Source: Bacillus sp. ZZV12-4809 (GTDB lineage Bacteria > Bacillota > Bacilli > Bacillales > Cytobacillaceae). Taken from it: a DNA stretch of 64,000 bases. Each line of letters opens with the position of its first letter. The first letter of the stretch is position 1. Location: positions 62,001 to 126,000 of the forward strand of contig NZ_VCRN01000005.1 in the NCBI RefSeq assembly GCF_009849585.1, written 5' to 3'. A model generated the notes under the pieces. That model did no database searches and had not been told where the DNA came from. It saw nothing but the letters and a program-made list of their open reading frames with translations. Made by a program: the position numbers and the translations under genes. Below, in pieces: positions 17,316-26,411 of this stretch.

Positions 17316-17624
17316 TTAAGCGTTGATTTTTTCAATCACAACTTTAGTGTAAGGCTGACGATGACCTTGCTTTTTACGATAGTTTTTCTTCGCTTTGTAC
17401 TTGAATACAGTGATTTTCTTTTGACGGCCTTGTTTTTCAACTTTAGCTGTAACAGTAGCACCTTCAACTACAGGGCTTCCTACTTTTACGCTGTCTCCGC
17501 CAACGAAAAGAACTTTTCCAAAAGTAACTGTTTCGCCTGCTTCAGCGTTAAGCTTTTCGATGTAGATAGCTTGACCTTCTTCTACACGTACTTGCTTGCC
17601 GCCAGTTTCGATAATCGCGTACAT
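17316..17624 (-). CDS. rplU: 50S ribosomal protein L21
   Basis: 102 residues, the standard length of L21, beginning [18 protein letters not shown] and ending in the [17 protein letters not shown]-binding segment. ATG 17624 has AGGAGGTG 6 bases upstream. It is the first gene of rplU-prp-rpmA, under an L21 leader RNA. Confidence 0.98.
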   Translation of the reverse strand: MYAIIETGGKQVRVEEGQAIYIEKLNAEAGETVTFGKVLFVGGDSVKVGSPVVEGATVTAKVEKQGRQKKITVFKYKAKKNYRKKQGHRQPYTKVVIEKINA

Positions 17625-17629
17625 GAACT

Positions 17630-17740
17630 GCACCTCCTCTTAGACTAAGACTCGCCATCCCAGGCGCCGACACGAAATGCGGGCTTATGTACCTGTTCTG
17701 TGCGGTTGTAGCACGGGTGCGCTACAAACATAACATGAAA
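17630..17740 (-). ncRNA. L21 leader (autoregulatory 5' UTR of rplU)
   Basis: The 5' UTR of rplU is GC-rich and structured: a GTAGCGC...GTGCTAC hairpin (about 17706-17725) and a later GCGCCTGGGATGGCGAG element near 17650. Position, length and features match the Firmicute L21 leader family (Rfam L21_leader), through which L21 is thought to control its own operon. The family call is from memory of the motif, not from a covariance search. Confidence 0.72.
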
Positions 17741-17770
17741 ATCCTATCATATAATGATCAATCATGTCAA
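17741..17770 (-). promoter_or_regulatory. sigma-A promoter of rplU
   Basis: Minus-strand TTGACA (17765-17770) and TAGGAT (17741-17746) with an 18-base spacer; an adjacent TATGAT overlaps. The start would be just upstream of the L21 leader. Confidence 0.65.
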
Positions 17771-17864
17771 TAAGAATTATATGATTCTCTTTGTTTGCAC
17801 CTAATTTGCGTGCCTATACAATTATAATGCTTATGGAGCAAATAGGGAAGTGGGAAATACTGCA

Positions 17865-17900
17865 CCAAAAAAGGCAGGAGGGCCGCTTAACCCATCCTGC
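17865..17900 (-). terminator. terminator after the RNase E/G gene
   Basis: GCAGGATGGG / CCCTCCTGC stem followed by TTTTTT on the minus strand, separating rng from rplU. Confidence 0.82.
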
Positions 17901-17906
17901 ATAAAA

Positions 17907-19361
17907 TTAACCCAGCTCATCGGCACTGCCAAACTTGCGGATTACATAAAATGGCTTGCCATTTTCCCTTATAGAGAAAATAATCTTTAAGCCAACGCTG
18001 TCTTCAATTCTTTTTTTATGTTCATCATTTTTCCCTGAAAATACCGCTGCTGTGTCTGAGGTGGTTTCAATCAAAACAGCTTCATGGTCACTGCCTCGAT
18101 GTTCCCACAGTTCCCTTTCTAGCCTGAAGGCAATGGTCTCAGCACTCATTACTCTACCCGTGCCCTCGCAAACCTGACATCTTTCGGTAAGCGCTTCTAA
18201 AATGGCAGGCCTTGTCTTTTTGCGGGTCATCTGAAGGATCCCAAGAGGGGAGAACCCAACCAGTTTAGTACGTCTTTCATCATTTTTCAGAGCGTTTTCC
18301 ATAACAGCAAGAATATGCTTTCTATCTGATGCTTCTTTCATATCGATAAAATCGATCAGGATCATGCCGCCGATATCCCGGAGCCTGATCTGTCTTGCAG
18401 CTTCTTCGGCCGCCATTTCATTCGTTTTTAACACAGTGTCCCTGCGGTCCTGTTTACCTGCAAACTTCCCGGTATTCACATCAATGACTGTTAAGGCTTC
18501 TGTTTCATCAAAAATAAGATATGCGCCACTATCAAGCCATACAATTCGTTTTAGTGCTTTATCAATTTCGGCTTCAGCATTAAAAGCAGAGAAGATATTT
18601 TCCTTTCCGGAGTGCAGCCGAATTGGCAGACAGGTGTGTTTCTGGAGCACATTTTTCAGGTTCAAATCGTCTACGGCAATTTCACCGTGAGCTATTTTCT
18701 TAGCCTCTTCGATAATTTCCTTTATAAAAGAATCCGCTTCGTACACCTTTCCAGCCTTCTTTTTCGTTTCTGCTTCTCTTAATAGGTCCCTGTACTCCTG
18801 CCTGAGTTTTTCCAATTCATCCATAAGTTCATTTTCTTTCCTGCTGACGCAGGATGTTCTGAAAATTAGACCTTCATTCTCTTCTTTTGCACGATAGCCA
18901 AATTGCCGCCAGTTTTCTCTTGCCTCACTATTCTCAATTTTTTTGGAAACTGCAACATAACGGCCGTTTGGCATATATATCAGTGACTCTCCTGAAAACT
19001 CAATCAAACCAGACAATCTCGGTCCTTTTGTTCCCGTAGCGTCCTTTTCAACTTGAACAAGTATTCTTTCCCCTTGATGGACAAAGGAAGAAATGCTTCG
19101 TTTTTCCTTTACTTGCGAATTCTCGGCAGAACAAACATAGGATGCTAGTTTGTCCCGGTGAAGAAAACCGCTTTGACCTTCCCCTATCTCTACAAAAGCT
19201 GCATTTAATCCAGGCATTACTTTAGCAACAGTGCCTAAGTATATATCCCCAACTGATGAACGATGCCTCGGCTGGTCAATAATTAGCTTTTCGACCCTAT
19301 TATCTTTTAAGTGCACAAAGCGGCGCTCTCTTGATGCATAATTTACAACTAACATATCCAA
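17907..19361 (-). CDS. rng: ribonuclease E/G family endoribonuclease
   Basis: A 484-residue protein with the RNase G layout: an S1 RNA-binding domain near residues 35-125 (VGDIYLGTVAKVMPGLNAAFVEIG), an RNase H-like/5' sensor region, and the catalytic DNase I-like part. The catalytic Asp positions are in LTVIDVNTGKF and GGMILIDFIDM, and the zinc-link pair is CQVCEGTG. It lacks the long C-terminal scaffold of E. coli RNase E. The TTG at 19361 has GAGGAAG 5 bases upstream; ATG 19355 is an alternative. B. subtilis has no RNase E/G and uses RNase Y, but several other Bacillaceae carry this gene. It lies downstream of spoIVFB with a 48-base gap and may share that transcript. Confidence 0.95.
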   Translation of the reverse strand: MDMLVVNYASRERRFVHLKDNRVEKLIIDQPRHRSSVGDIYLGTVAKVMPGLNAAFVEIGEGQSGFLHRDKLASYVCSAENSQVKEKRSISSFVHQGERILVQVEKDATGTKGPRLSGLIEFSGESLIYMPNGRYVAVSKKIENSEARENWRQFGYRAKEENEGLIFRTSCVSRKENELMDELEKLRQEYRDLLREAETKKKAGKVYEADSFIKEIIEEAKKIAHGEIAVDDLNLKNVLQKHTCLPIRLHSGKENIFSAFNAEAEIDKALKRIVWLDSGAYLIFDETEALTVIDVNTGKFAGKQDRRDTVLKTNEMAAEEAARQIRLRDIGGMILIDFIDMKEASDRKHILAVMENALKNDERRTKLVGFSPLGILQMTRKKTRPAILEALTERCQVCEGTGRVMSAETIAFRLERELWEHRGSDHEAVLIETTSDTAAVFSGKNDEHKKRIEDSVGLKIIFSIRENGKPFYVIRKFGSADELG

Positions 19362-19409
19362 AACGACTTCCTCACTTTAAAACATTATTTATTAACCAAG
19401 ATTTGCTCT

Positions 19410-20276
19410 TCAGTATACATAAAGCAAATCACCTATTTTAGCTGTAAGCACTTTTTCCGCAAAGCATGCATGCAGCAGTTCATTTTCATCCAGTGCACCC
19501 TTTTCTTTGCCGTCCTTTTCAACAATGATGGGGTGTTTGCATCCGCGCTGAAATCTTTCCAGTACGTCAATAACCAATTCTTCTTCCCGAACAACGATTG
19601 GTTTCAATGTCCGAAAGTCACTGTGCTTCCCATAATACCTTTCGAGAAGGAAGCGGATAAAAACAAACCGGCTCTGCTTCCATTCATGATAAAGCGAAAA
19701 CACCAAAAAAGCGAGGATTACCCATATATTCAAGTTAACCGGTGAGGTTAGCAGCGTTAATAAAATAAAACTTATCAGACCCGCAGCAGAAATAAAAAGT
19801 GTTTTTCTGTGCGCTTCCGGAAATGCCTGATTAAGAGAAAGCCATAAGAAAACAAGCTTTCCTCCATCCAATGGCCAGATGGGAAGGAGGTTAAAAATTA
19901 ATATCATTAAATTGAATTGAATGAACATATGAAAAATATCAGCAGACATCCAGGAGAGTTCATAAAATAACAGCGCCGCCCCCATCATCCATATATGCTG
20001 AAGCGGCCCTGCTATAATGACGATAATCTCCTCTTTCAGCGGCCGGTTCCCGTGTTCATCCATTTCCGCTACACCGCCAAATGGCAGTAGAGCAATCTTT
20101 TTTATTCTCCAGGAATAAAGGGATGCAGCAGCAGCATGGCCCATTTCATGAACAAAGATAATCAGCAGCAGCACGCATACCTCTATAAAATGGGCAGTCG
20201 CAACAGATAGTCCAATAATCGCCCATAACAATGGGTGAATATGGATATGTTTAATTAATCCTGTCAGTTTATTCAA
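19410..20276 (-). CDS. spoIVFB: SpoIVFB, intramembrane metalloprotease for pro-sigma-K
   Basis: A 288-residue site-2 protease with several membrane segments, acting in the outer forespore membrane to cleave pro-sigma-K. The zinc ligands His43 and His47 and the catalytic Glu44 are in FVHEMGHAAA, and Asp137 is in NLLPIWPLDGGK; all three positions coincide with B. subtilis numbering. A C-terminal CBS-like domain follows (from about residue 220), where ATP sensing occurs in the family. The TTG start at 20276 overlaps the spoIVFA end by 8 bases and uses the AGGTGA inside spoIVFA, so translation is coupled. Confidence 0.95.
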   Translation of the reverse strand: MNKLTGLIKHIHIHPLLWAIIGLSVATAHFIEVCVLLLIIFVHEMGHAAAASLYSWRIKKIALLPFGGVAEMDEHGNRPLKEEIIVIIAGPLQHIWMMGAALLFYELSWMSADIFHMFIQFNLMILIFNLLPIWPLDGGKLVFLWLSLNQAFPEAHRKTLFISAAGLISFILLTLLTSPVNLNIWVILAFLVFSLYHEWKQSRFVFIRFLLERYYGKHSDFRTLKPIVVREEELVIDVLERFQRGCKHPIIVEKDGKEKGALDENELLHACFAEKVLTAKIGDLLYVY

Positions 20277-21045
20277 ATGGGATCACCTGGATCGGATCTA
20301 TAAAATCATCATCTTTTTTAATCGCGAAATAAAAAGTGCCTTTTTCTCCATCATCGGCGTCACCCGCCGTACCAATACCGGTTCCTTTTTCTACGTATTG
20401 ATACAAATTCACATTAATTTCAGCCAAATTGCCATACCAGGACTCACTTTTATCACCATGCTGAATAATGACTGTATTTCCAAAGCCATCCTTCTTTCCG
20501 GCGAACCGAACAAGTCCTTCACTCATTGCTTCAATGGAGGCTTCCTTTCCTGTTTCAATGGTTATTCTCTGTCCATTATCATCAAATTCTTCCAGGATCT
20601 TTGCAGAAGCAGGCAATGCATAATCGCTGTTTTCATCAACATTCTTCTCATCACTCTTGCCATCTGAAAATGGAAGCAGGGCAAGCGGTTTTCCAAATTG
20701 TTCTTCATACCAGCCGGATACAGCGGCGAATTGAAAATCCTTCTCCATGGCAGTCTTTACAAAATCTCTTGCAGGATCAAAAGTCGCTGCCTGGTTTTTA
20801 AAAAGAATGGCAGCTACTAAAAAAATACATGCAGAAGCAAGCAATTTGAAAAGGAACAGTTCCTTGCGAAATAAAGGGTGATTCCCCTCTTCAAGGTTGC
20901 TCTCGTATGAAGGCAGCCTGTTGAACCCGTAACGCTCTTCATCTTCTGTCCAAAGAACCGCTGAATCTTTCTTATTCGTGAATCTCTCTTTGTCCTTTTT
21001 TCTCCGCTCAATTCTCTTCCGTATTTCATCCGCTCTTGAATTCAT
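20269..21045 (-). CDS. spoIVFA: SpoIVFA, regulator of SpoIVFB
   Basis: A 258-residue bitopic membrane protein: a charged cytoplasmic N-terminus, one transmembrane segment (about residues 68-83, LLASACIFLVAAILF), and a C-terminal LytM/M23-like domain (GLVRFAGKKDGFGNTVIIQHG) that lacks the zinc-binding pattern. It anchors and inhibits SpoIVFB until SpoIVB cleaves it in the intermembrane space. BofC, encoded at 2578-3126, acts in the same pathway. It is the first gene of the spoIVF operon, behind a good sigma-E promoter. Confidence 0.93.
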   Translation of the reverse strand: MNSRADEIRKRIERRKKDKERFTNKKDSAVLWTEDEERYGFNRLPSYESNLEEGNHPLFRKELFLFKLLASACIFLVAAILFKNQAATFDPARDFVKTAMEKDFQFAAVSGWYEEQFGKPLALLPFSDGKSDEKNVDENSDYALPASAKILEEFDDNGQRITIETGKEASIEAMSEGLVRFAGKKDGFGNTVIIQHGDKSESWYGNLAEINVNLYQYVEKGTGIGTAGDADDGEKGTFYFAIKKDDDFIDPIQVIPFE

Positions 21046-21082
21046 ATTATCCCCACCATTTCTATATAACTCTATTTGTACA

Positions 21083-21112
21083 AGTTTATGAGTTGTCCAA
21101 ATGGAGTATGAC
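21083..21112 (-). promoter_or_regulatory. sigma-E promoter of spoIVFA-spoIVFB
   Basis: Minus-strand GTCATACT (21105-21112) and CATAAACT (21083-21090) are separated by 14 bases, close to the sigma-E consensus (KmATATT, 13-15 bases, CATAcAnT). It lies about 40 bases upstream of spoIVFA, and the spoIVF operon is a known sigma-E target. Confidence 0.75.
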
Positions 21113-21130
21113 TTGAAGTGGTGTCTTGAA

Positions 21131-21165
21131 TAAAAAATAAAGCCGAGGATGGCTCCCCGGCTTTT
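21131..21165 (-). terminator. terminator after minD
   Basis: AAAGCCGGGGAG / CCTCGGCTTT stem followed by ATTTTTTATT on the minus strand. It separates the constitutive/sigma-H min unit from the sigma-E spoIVF unit. Confidence 0.8.
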
Positions 21166-21180
21166 GTTCTAATGATACAA

Positions 21181-21984
21181 TTATTTTACTCCAAAAAACT
21201 TTTTTATTTTTGAAAATACACCTTTATTCTCTTGTTCAAGAGGCTGAAGAGGGACTGCTTCACCCAGAATTCTGCGGGCGATATTCCGGTAAGAAACAGA
21301 AGCCTTGCTGTTAGGGTTTAAAGCAATAGGCTCACCATGATTCGATGCCTTGATTACTTCATCATCATCTGCCACAATTCCAATTAAATCAATCGACAAA
21401 TGCGCAGTTATTTCATCAACATCAAGCATGTCGCCATTTTTCATCATATGGCTTCTAATTCTATTTATAATCAGTTTAGGAGCCTCTACATTTTCCTCTT
21501 TTTCAAGCAAGCCGATTATCCGGTCGGCATCACGCACTGCTGAGACTTCTGGAGTGGTTACAACAATTGCTTTGTCTGCACCGGCAACAGCATTTTTGTA
21601 CCCCTGCTCTATTCCTGCAGGACAGTCTATAACAATATAGTCATAATCCTGTTTTAATTCATCGACCAGCTTTTTCATCTGTTCTGGTGTAACAGCTGTT
21701 TTATCACTAGTCTGAGCAGCTGGAAGCAAATACAGCAGATCTTCAAACCGTTTGTCTTTAACTACAGCCTGATGTATTTTGCACCGGCCTTCAACTACAT
21801 CGACCAGATCATAAATAATGCGGTTTTCAAGCCCCATTACCACATCAAGATTTCGAAGGCCAATGTCTGTATCCACCAGGCACACTTTTTTTCCCTGAAG
21901 GGCCAGGGCAGTACCTACATTTGCGGAAGTAGTCGTTTTTCCGACTCCGCCTTTTCCGGATGTAATGACAATCGCTTCTCCCAT
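21181..21984 (-). CDS. minD: septum site-determining ATPase MinD
   Basis: A 267-residue ParA-family ATPase. The deviant Walker A SGKGGVGKTTTSANVG begins at residue 9, with LVDTDIGLRNLDVVMG and VIDCPAGIEQG as the switch motifs. The C-terminal amphipathic helix (KGVFSKIKKFFGVK) targets the membrane. It recruits MinC to stop division near the poles. minC ends one base before its start, and GGGGGAAG inside the minC end serves as ribosome site. Confidence 0.97.
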   Translation of the reverse strand: MGEAIVITSGKGGVGKTTTSANVGTALALQGKKVCLVDTDIGLRNLDVVMGLENRIIYDLVDVVEGRCKIHQAVVKDKRFEDLLYLLPAAQTSDKTAVTPEQMKKLVDELKQDYDYIVIDCPAGIEQGYKNAVAGADKAIVVTTPEVSAVRDADRIIGLLEKEENVEAPKLIINRIRSHMMKNGDMLDVDEITAHLSIDLIGIVADDDEVIKASNHGEPIALNPNSKASVSYRNIARRILGEAVPLQPLEQENKGVFSKIKKFFGVK

Positions 21985-21985
21985 C

Positions 21986-22663
21986 CTAGCTTCCCCCTTG
22001 CAATCTAGTTATATTAGGTCTCAGATGCATCAATACTTGTAATCTATCTATTGTAATTTGATCTTTTTCATCAATGTAAGCACATTCCATTTCCCTTTTT
22101 TCTTCATCCTGATCATTGTCAGGAGCACGGTTAATAAAATGGCTGATTCTTAATTGGGATGGTTTCATAAGTGAGGCTACCACCACGGCTTCATTATTTC
22201 CATTGCAGCCGGCATGGGCTATGCCTTTTAGTGCCCCCATAATAAAGATGTTGCCCCCTGCCATAACAGTACCGCCTGGATTTACGTCTCCGATAAGAAG
22301 CAAATCTCCAGCCGTTTCGAGAACCTGCCCCGAGCGGATCACCTTTGCAACCGATACAATTTCGTTCTCTTCCTTCTGTTTTTCAGCTTCTTCTTTGGTA
22401 ATGACATTAGAGCTTATTGACTCAACCATCAGGTTCTTCTTTTGCCTGATTAACTCCCTTAATTCTTCCTGCTGCTCTTCTGTAAGATAACGGTTGCCTA
22501 CTTGAACCCTTACGGAAAGAAGCCGGTCTTCAACCGATCTGGAGTTCTCTGAAAGCTTTCTGTCAAGTTCTTTCTTCAGGTCTCCGTAAGAGCAGGAATC
22601 ATCAAGATGCAAAGTCAGTCCGTCTTTGGTGCCTTTTATTGTAACGTTTTGGTTTTTTTTCAT
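21986..22663 (-). CDS. minC: septum site-determining inhibitor MinC
   Basis: A 225-residue FtsZ assembly inhibitor. The N-terminal domain (about residues 1-100) is weakly conserved; the C-terminal beta-helix that binds MinD and dimerises contains the typical [22 protein letters not shown] and [18 protein letters not shown] (read as separate conserved turns). GAGGTGA lies 10 bases upstream of ATG 22663. It is separated from mreD by a terminator and has its own sigma-H-like promoter. Confidence 0.95.
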   Translation of the reverse strand: MKKNQNVTIKGTKDGLTLHLDDSCSYGDLKKELDRKLSENSRSVEDRLLSVRVQVGNRYLTEEQQEELRELIRQKKNLMVESISSNVITKEEAEKQKEENEIVSVAKVIRSGQVLETAGDLLLIGDVNPGGTVMAGGNIFIMGALKGIAHAGCNGNNEAVVVASLMKPSQLRISHFINRAPDNDQDEEKREMECAYIDEKDQITIDRLQVLMHLRPNITRLQGGS

Positions 22664-22812
22664 TTCAAGATGTTCACCTCAATGATAAGAAACACATTCG
22701 TGCTGCCGCACTTTATTTTTAAGCAGGGGTTACTTCAAACACAGTCCTGCCTGAGAAAATCCATAAAAAAATATGTCGATTATCCCTACCCTTATTTGCC
22801 CATAAAGGTAGA

Positions 22813-22840
22813 ATTCGACAGAAACCTTCTAAATTCCTTT
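22813..22840 (-). promoter_or_regulatory. sigma-H promoter (and 0A-like box) of minCD
   Basis: Minus-strand AAAGGAATT (22832-22840) and CGAAT (22813-22817) are 14 bases apart, matching sigma-H promoters. The heptamer TGTCGAA, identical to the Spo0A box core, overlaps the -10 (22814-22820). This is consistent with known sigma-H control of minCD in B. subtilis. Confidence 0.68.
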
Positions 22841-22861
22841 TTTACTGAAAATTATTCATTT

Positions 22862-22890
22862 AAAAGAAACCGGAGTAATCCGGTTTCTTC
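22862..22890 (-). terminator. terminator of the mreBCD operon
   Basis: AGAAACCGGA / TCCGGTTTCT stem followed by TTTAAATG on the minus strand, 23 bases after mreD. Confidence 0.8.
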
Positions 22891-22912
22891 CTCAGCGTTG
22901 TGAAATTAACAA

Positions 22913-23428
22913 TTATTCGATTAAGCTATCTGCAAATTTTTCAGAAAGTCTTTTAAGTGGGTAAACAGCTAATATAATGAAAATGGCATTCAATATTAGA
23001 GTTGGCAAGAGACGGGACGAAAGAAATACTGAAAATACCATATCTGAATGGTGAATCAATAAATTCATCTGGTAGACACCGGCCTCAAGAAGGGTAATGC
23101 CCAATAGCACGATTATGGAAGCCACCGCTATATTCATATGTAGAATTCTCATTAGTTTGGTTGTAATAAAAGCAATGACCGGAAATAGAAACAAATAAAT
23201 GCCGATAATTTCAACATACACAATATCAAAAAGCAGCCCGAACAATAGGCTATAAAGAATTCCGTGCTTTTTCGACCCAAAAATAGTCAAAATAAGCAAT
23301 GCACCCATCAGAAAACGGGGAGCTGCTATTTTTCCGCTGCCTAATAAGTCATACGGAGTTATTTGAACAAATATGCTTTCTCCAATAAATATGGCCAGAA
23401 GTATGAGAGGAAGAAGGAATCTTCTCAC
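22913..23428 (-). CDS. mreD: rod shape-determining membrane protein MreD
   Basis: A 171-residue protein, almost entirely hydrophobic with about five membrane segments, as usual for MreD. FGLLFDIVYVEIIGIYLFLFP is reminiscent of the family core (GLxxDxxxxxxxG). It works with MreB, MreC, RodA and PBP2-type enzymes in the elongasome. The GTG start at 23428 overlaps the mreC stop by four bases (GTGA) and has GGAGGAGGAG upstream. Confidence 0.92.
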   Translation of the reverse strand: MRRFLLPLILLAIFIGESIFVQITPYDLLGSGKIAAPRFLMGALLILTIFGSKKHGILYSLLFGLLFDIVYVEIIGIYLFLFPVIAFITTKLMRILHMNIAVASIIVLLGITLLEAGVYQMNLLIHHSDMVFSVFLSSRLLPTLILNAIFIILAVYPLKRLSEKFADSLIE

Positions 23429-24309
23429 AGCTCCTCCTCCTTCTCATCAACCATTTCCATTAGATCAGGCTGTAATGCACCTCTTTTAACGACCATTACA
23501 TGTCCAATATCATAGAAGTCTGCTCCAGGCTTAACATATGCAGTCTGAGTCAGACCAAATTCATCTGGAACTACATCTACAACCTTTCCAATCGAAAGGC
23601 TCTTAGGGAAAACACCGCCCAGACCTGATGTAATAACGTTTTGATCCTTTTCAACCTTAGCATCATAAGGAATTCTCTTAAGCAAAAGAAGACCTTTTTC
23701 TTTATCATAGCCTTCAATCAGACCGAAAAAGTTATTCTCGCCTGCCTGAATTTCAGCCGAGATGCGATTGGTCGGATCCATGGAACTAAGAAGCTGAACA
23801 GTTGAAGTAAAGGTATTGCTGCTTTTTACTTTCCCAATCAGGCCTTTTGACGTAATAACAGCCATGTTGGGTTCAATCCCGGCATTTTTCCCCTTATTTA
23901 TAATAAGCAATTCATGCCATCTATCGGGGTTTCTGCCTATTACAGTTGCCTGCTTTGGCTCAAATTCACTTAAAGAATCCTTCTTATCCAAAATCTCACG
24001 AAGTTCTGTATTATCCTTTTTCAGCCTCTGAACCTCAGACTCAAGTCTTGCAAGTTCATCCAGCCTTGTCTTCAGATCTTTATTTTCTTTGTATGTATTT
24101 TGCAAGTCTTCGACATTTTCAAAGAATCCCGCCACATAATTCACTGGGCTGGAAACAGCATTTTGTATAAACCCGGTAGTATCTTTTAAAAATTGTTCAG
24201 GCCAGGTCAAATTTTCTCTATCCTTTAAAGAAAATCCAATCAATGCCACGAGAATAATAATGCTGACAAGCAAAATAATCAGGCGTTTGTTCAGAAAGAA
24301 CTGTGGCAT
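23425..24309 (-). CDS. mreC: rod shape-determining protein MreC
   Basis: A 294-residue protein with a short cytoplasmic end, one transmembrane helix (about residues 8-26), a periplasmic-side coiled coil (about 65-110, NTYKENKDLKTRLDELARLE region) and two beta domains containing ATVIGRNPDRW, GLIGKV and ITSGLGGVFPKSLSIGKV. It organises the peptidoglycan elongation machinery. GAGGTG precedes ATG 24309. It is 177 bases downstream of mreB. Confidence 0.95.
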   Translation of the reverse strand: MPQFFLNKRLIILLVSIIILVALIGFSLKDRENLTWPEQFLKDTTGFIQNAVSSPVNYVAGFFENVEDLQNTYKENKDLKTRLDELARLESEVQRLKKDNTELREILDKKDSLSEFEPKQATVIGRNPDRWHELLIINKGKNAGIEPNMAVITSKGLIGKVKSSNTFTSTVQLLSSMDPTNRISAEIQAGENNFFGLIEGYDKEKGLLLLKRIPYDAKVEKDQNVITSGLGGVFPKSLSIGKVVDVVPDEFGLTQTAYVKPGADFYDIGHVMVVKRGALQPDLMEMVDEKEEEL

Positions 24310-24427
24310 CCTTTACACCTCGAATAGTATTTTTTCAGGAAAGCCTGCGCCATTTAGGCACTGCTCAACAAAATATAACATATATCTGCAAAGATATCAT
24401 TTTATGCTCAATAAAAAACCAAATTTG

Positions 24428-24459
24428 AGCCCATACACTATAAAGAAGTGAATGGGCTT
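24428..24459 (-). other. hairpin between mreB and mreC
   Basis: AGCCCATTCACT / AGTGTATGGGCT on the minus strand, with a weak T-rich tail after a short gap. It could be a partial terminator or a transcript-stabilising stem that lets mreB exceed mreCD. Confidence 0.45.
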
Positions 24460-24486
24460 CATTATTTTGCTTATTCAGAACTCTAT

Positions 24487-25509
24487 TTATCTGGATTCTT
24501 TAGCTTTGGTTTTGAATAAATCAATATGGTCAAGAGCTTTTCCAGTACCAATGGCAACACAGTCCAATGGATTTTCTGCAATAAGGACAGGCATTTTTGT
24601 TTCTTCGCTGATCACCTTGTCCAGATTGCGCAGAAGCGCTCCTCCGCCAGTCAGGACAATGCCTCTGTCCATAATATCTGCTGCCAGTTCAGGAGGCGTT
24701 TTTTCAAGAGTATTTTTTACTGCATCCACAATCGCATATACTGTATCATTTAATGCTTTGGAGATTTCTTCAGCAGTAATTTCAATGGTTTTTGGCAAGC
24801 CCGTCAACAGATCGCGTCCGCGAATTTCCATATTTTCGACGCCTTCCGGATCTCCGGCAGAGCCTACTTCCACTTTAATTGTTTCTGCTGTACGGTCACC
24901 GATCATCAGGTTGTAATTTTTGCGGATATAATTGATAATCGCATCATCCATTTCATCACCGGCAATGCGGATCGATTGGCTTGTAACAATTCCGCCCAGG
25001 GAAATGATAGCTACTTCAGTAGTTCCTCCGCCGATATCGACAACCATGCTTCCTGTAGGTTCCCAAACAGGAAGATTAGCACCGATTGCTGCAGCGAACG
25101 GCTCTTCAATGGTATAAGCGTCCCGGGCGCCTGCCTGACGGGTTGCATCTACAACAGCGCGCTCTTCAACAGCTGTAATACCAGATGGTACACAAACCAT
25201 TACATACGGCTTCCCTGAGAAGAAGCCCTTATTTTTATTGGCTTGTTTAATATAATATTTCATCATGACAGCAGTGGTTTCATAATCCGCAATAACGCCA
25301 TCCTTCATTGGACGCAGCGCAACAATATTGCCGGGAGTACGGCCGATCATATTTTTTGCATCATTACCGACGGCTACAATATTTTTAGTATCTGTCTGCA
25401 GAGCCACTACCGACGGCTCTCTGACAACAATTCCTTTTCCTTTTACATAGACAAGTGTATTAGCTGTTCCTAAATCTATTCCAAGGTCTCTAGTACCGAT
25501 TCCAAACAT
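24487..25509 (-). CDS. mreB: rod shape-determining actin homologue MreB
   Basis: A 340-residue actin-fold protein. The phosphate-1 motif [19 protein letters not shown], phosphate-2 [18 protein letters not shown] and the adenosine motif [15 protein letters not shown] are all present. It polymerises under the membrane and directs lateral wall synthesis. GGGAGA lies upstream of ATG 25509. It is the first gene of mreBCD, downstream of radC as in B. subtilis. Confidence 0.97.
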   Translation of the reverse strand: MFGIGTRDLGIDLGTANTLVYVKGKGIVVREPSVVALQTDTKNIVAVGNDAKNMIGRTPGNIVALRPMKDGVIADYETTAVMMKYYIKQANKNKGFFSGKPYVMVCVPSGITAVEERAVVDATRQAGARDAYTIEEPFAAAIGANLPVWEPTGSMVVDIGGGTTEVAIISLGGIVTSQSIRIAGDEMDDAIINYIRKNYNLMIGDRTAETIKVEVGSAGDPEGVENMEIRGRDLLTGLPKTIEITAEEISKALNDTVYAIVDAVKNTLEKTPPELAADIMDRGIVLTGGGALLRNLDKVISEETKMPVLIAENPLDCVAIGTGKALDHIDLFKTKAKESR

Positions 25510-25669
25510 AAATGGTATCTCCCTTTCTGATACAAATTGCTCATTTTCCTAAGTAAGGTATTTTAATGGAATTTTCTTTTATTTTTCTAGTACAATCCGC
25601 CTCGAAAATGCAAGGCATCTCAAAAATCATAACCAATATTATAGCGTAACGTCAAATAAAAACATAGTG

Positions 25670-26359
25670 TTATAAATAACCTTTTTCCTTTAGGCTGACA
25701 AATTTATTTTCACCGATGATCAGATGGTCCAGAACATCGATGCCGATTATTTTTCCGGACTCTGCAAGTCTCTTAGTGACTTCAATATCTTCTCTGCTTG
25801 GAGTCGGATCGCCGCTCGGATGATTATGAATGCAGATAATGGACGCAGCCGACCTGCGAAACGCCTCCTTAAAAACCTCTCGGGGATGAACGATTGAAGC
25901 GTTCAGGCTCCCTATAAAGATGGTCTGCTTATGAAGCACCTGATTTTTTGTATTCAAATAAAGGCACACAAAATGTTCCTGAGACAAAAATCGCATTTCA
26001 TGCATGACATAGTTTGCCCCATCCTCAGGAGAACGGATAATATATCTGTCATCATAGGTGAGGGTTGAAATCCTCCGGCCTATTTCAACTGCTGCCAGCA
26101 CTTGAATTGCCTTTGCGGCTCCTATTCCTTTAATGGCCGTTATTTCATCCAGGGATGCATCCTTTAACAGCCGGAGCCCTTCAAAATGGGTAAGCAGCCT
26201 ATTCGCCAATTGCAGCACTGATTCATCTTTCGTGCCTGTTCTGAGCAATATCGCTATCAGTTCGTGATTGGACAAGCTTTGCGGACCATTTTGGACAAAG
26301 CGCTCACGAGGGCGCTCATCCTGAGGGAAATCTTTAATTAAAAGAGAATCTGTTTGCAT
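25670..26359 (-). CDS. radC: RadC/JAB-domain protein
   Basis: A 229-residue protein with an N-terminal helix-hairpin-helix (ITAIKGIGAAKAIQVLAAVE) and a C-terminal MPN/JAB domain containing the metalloprotease-like HNHPSGDPTPSREDI motif with Glu upstream (PREVFKEAFR). RadC is named for DNA repair, but its biochemical role is unsettled. GGGAGGAA precedes ATG 26359. It is in the usual position between mreB and maf, 52 bases after maf. Confidence 0.95.
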   Translation of the reverse strand: MQTDSLLIKDFPQDERPRERFVQNGPQSLSNHELIAILLRTGTKDESVLQLANRLLTHFEGLRLLKDASLDEITAIKGIGAAKAIQVLAAVEIGRRISTLTYDDRYIIRSPEDGANYVMHEMRFLSQEHFVCLYLNTKNQVLHKQTIFIGSLNASIVHPREVFKEAFRRSAASIICIHNHPSGDPTPSREDIEVTKRLAESGKIIGIDVLDHLIIGENKFVSLKEKGYL

Positions 26360-26411
26360 AATTTCCTCCCTGCCCTCTGGAGTCAGGGAGTTGAAGATGA
26401 AAGAAGTATAT

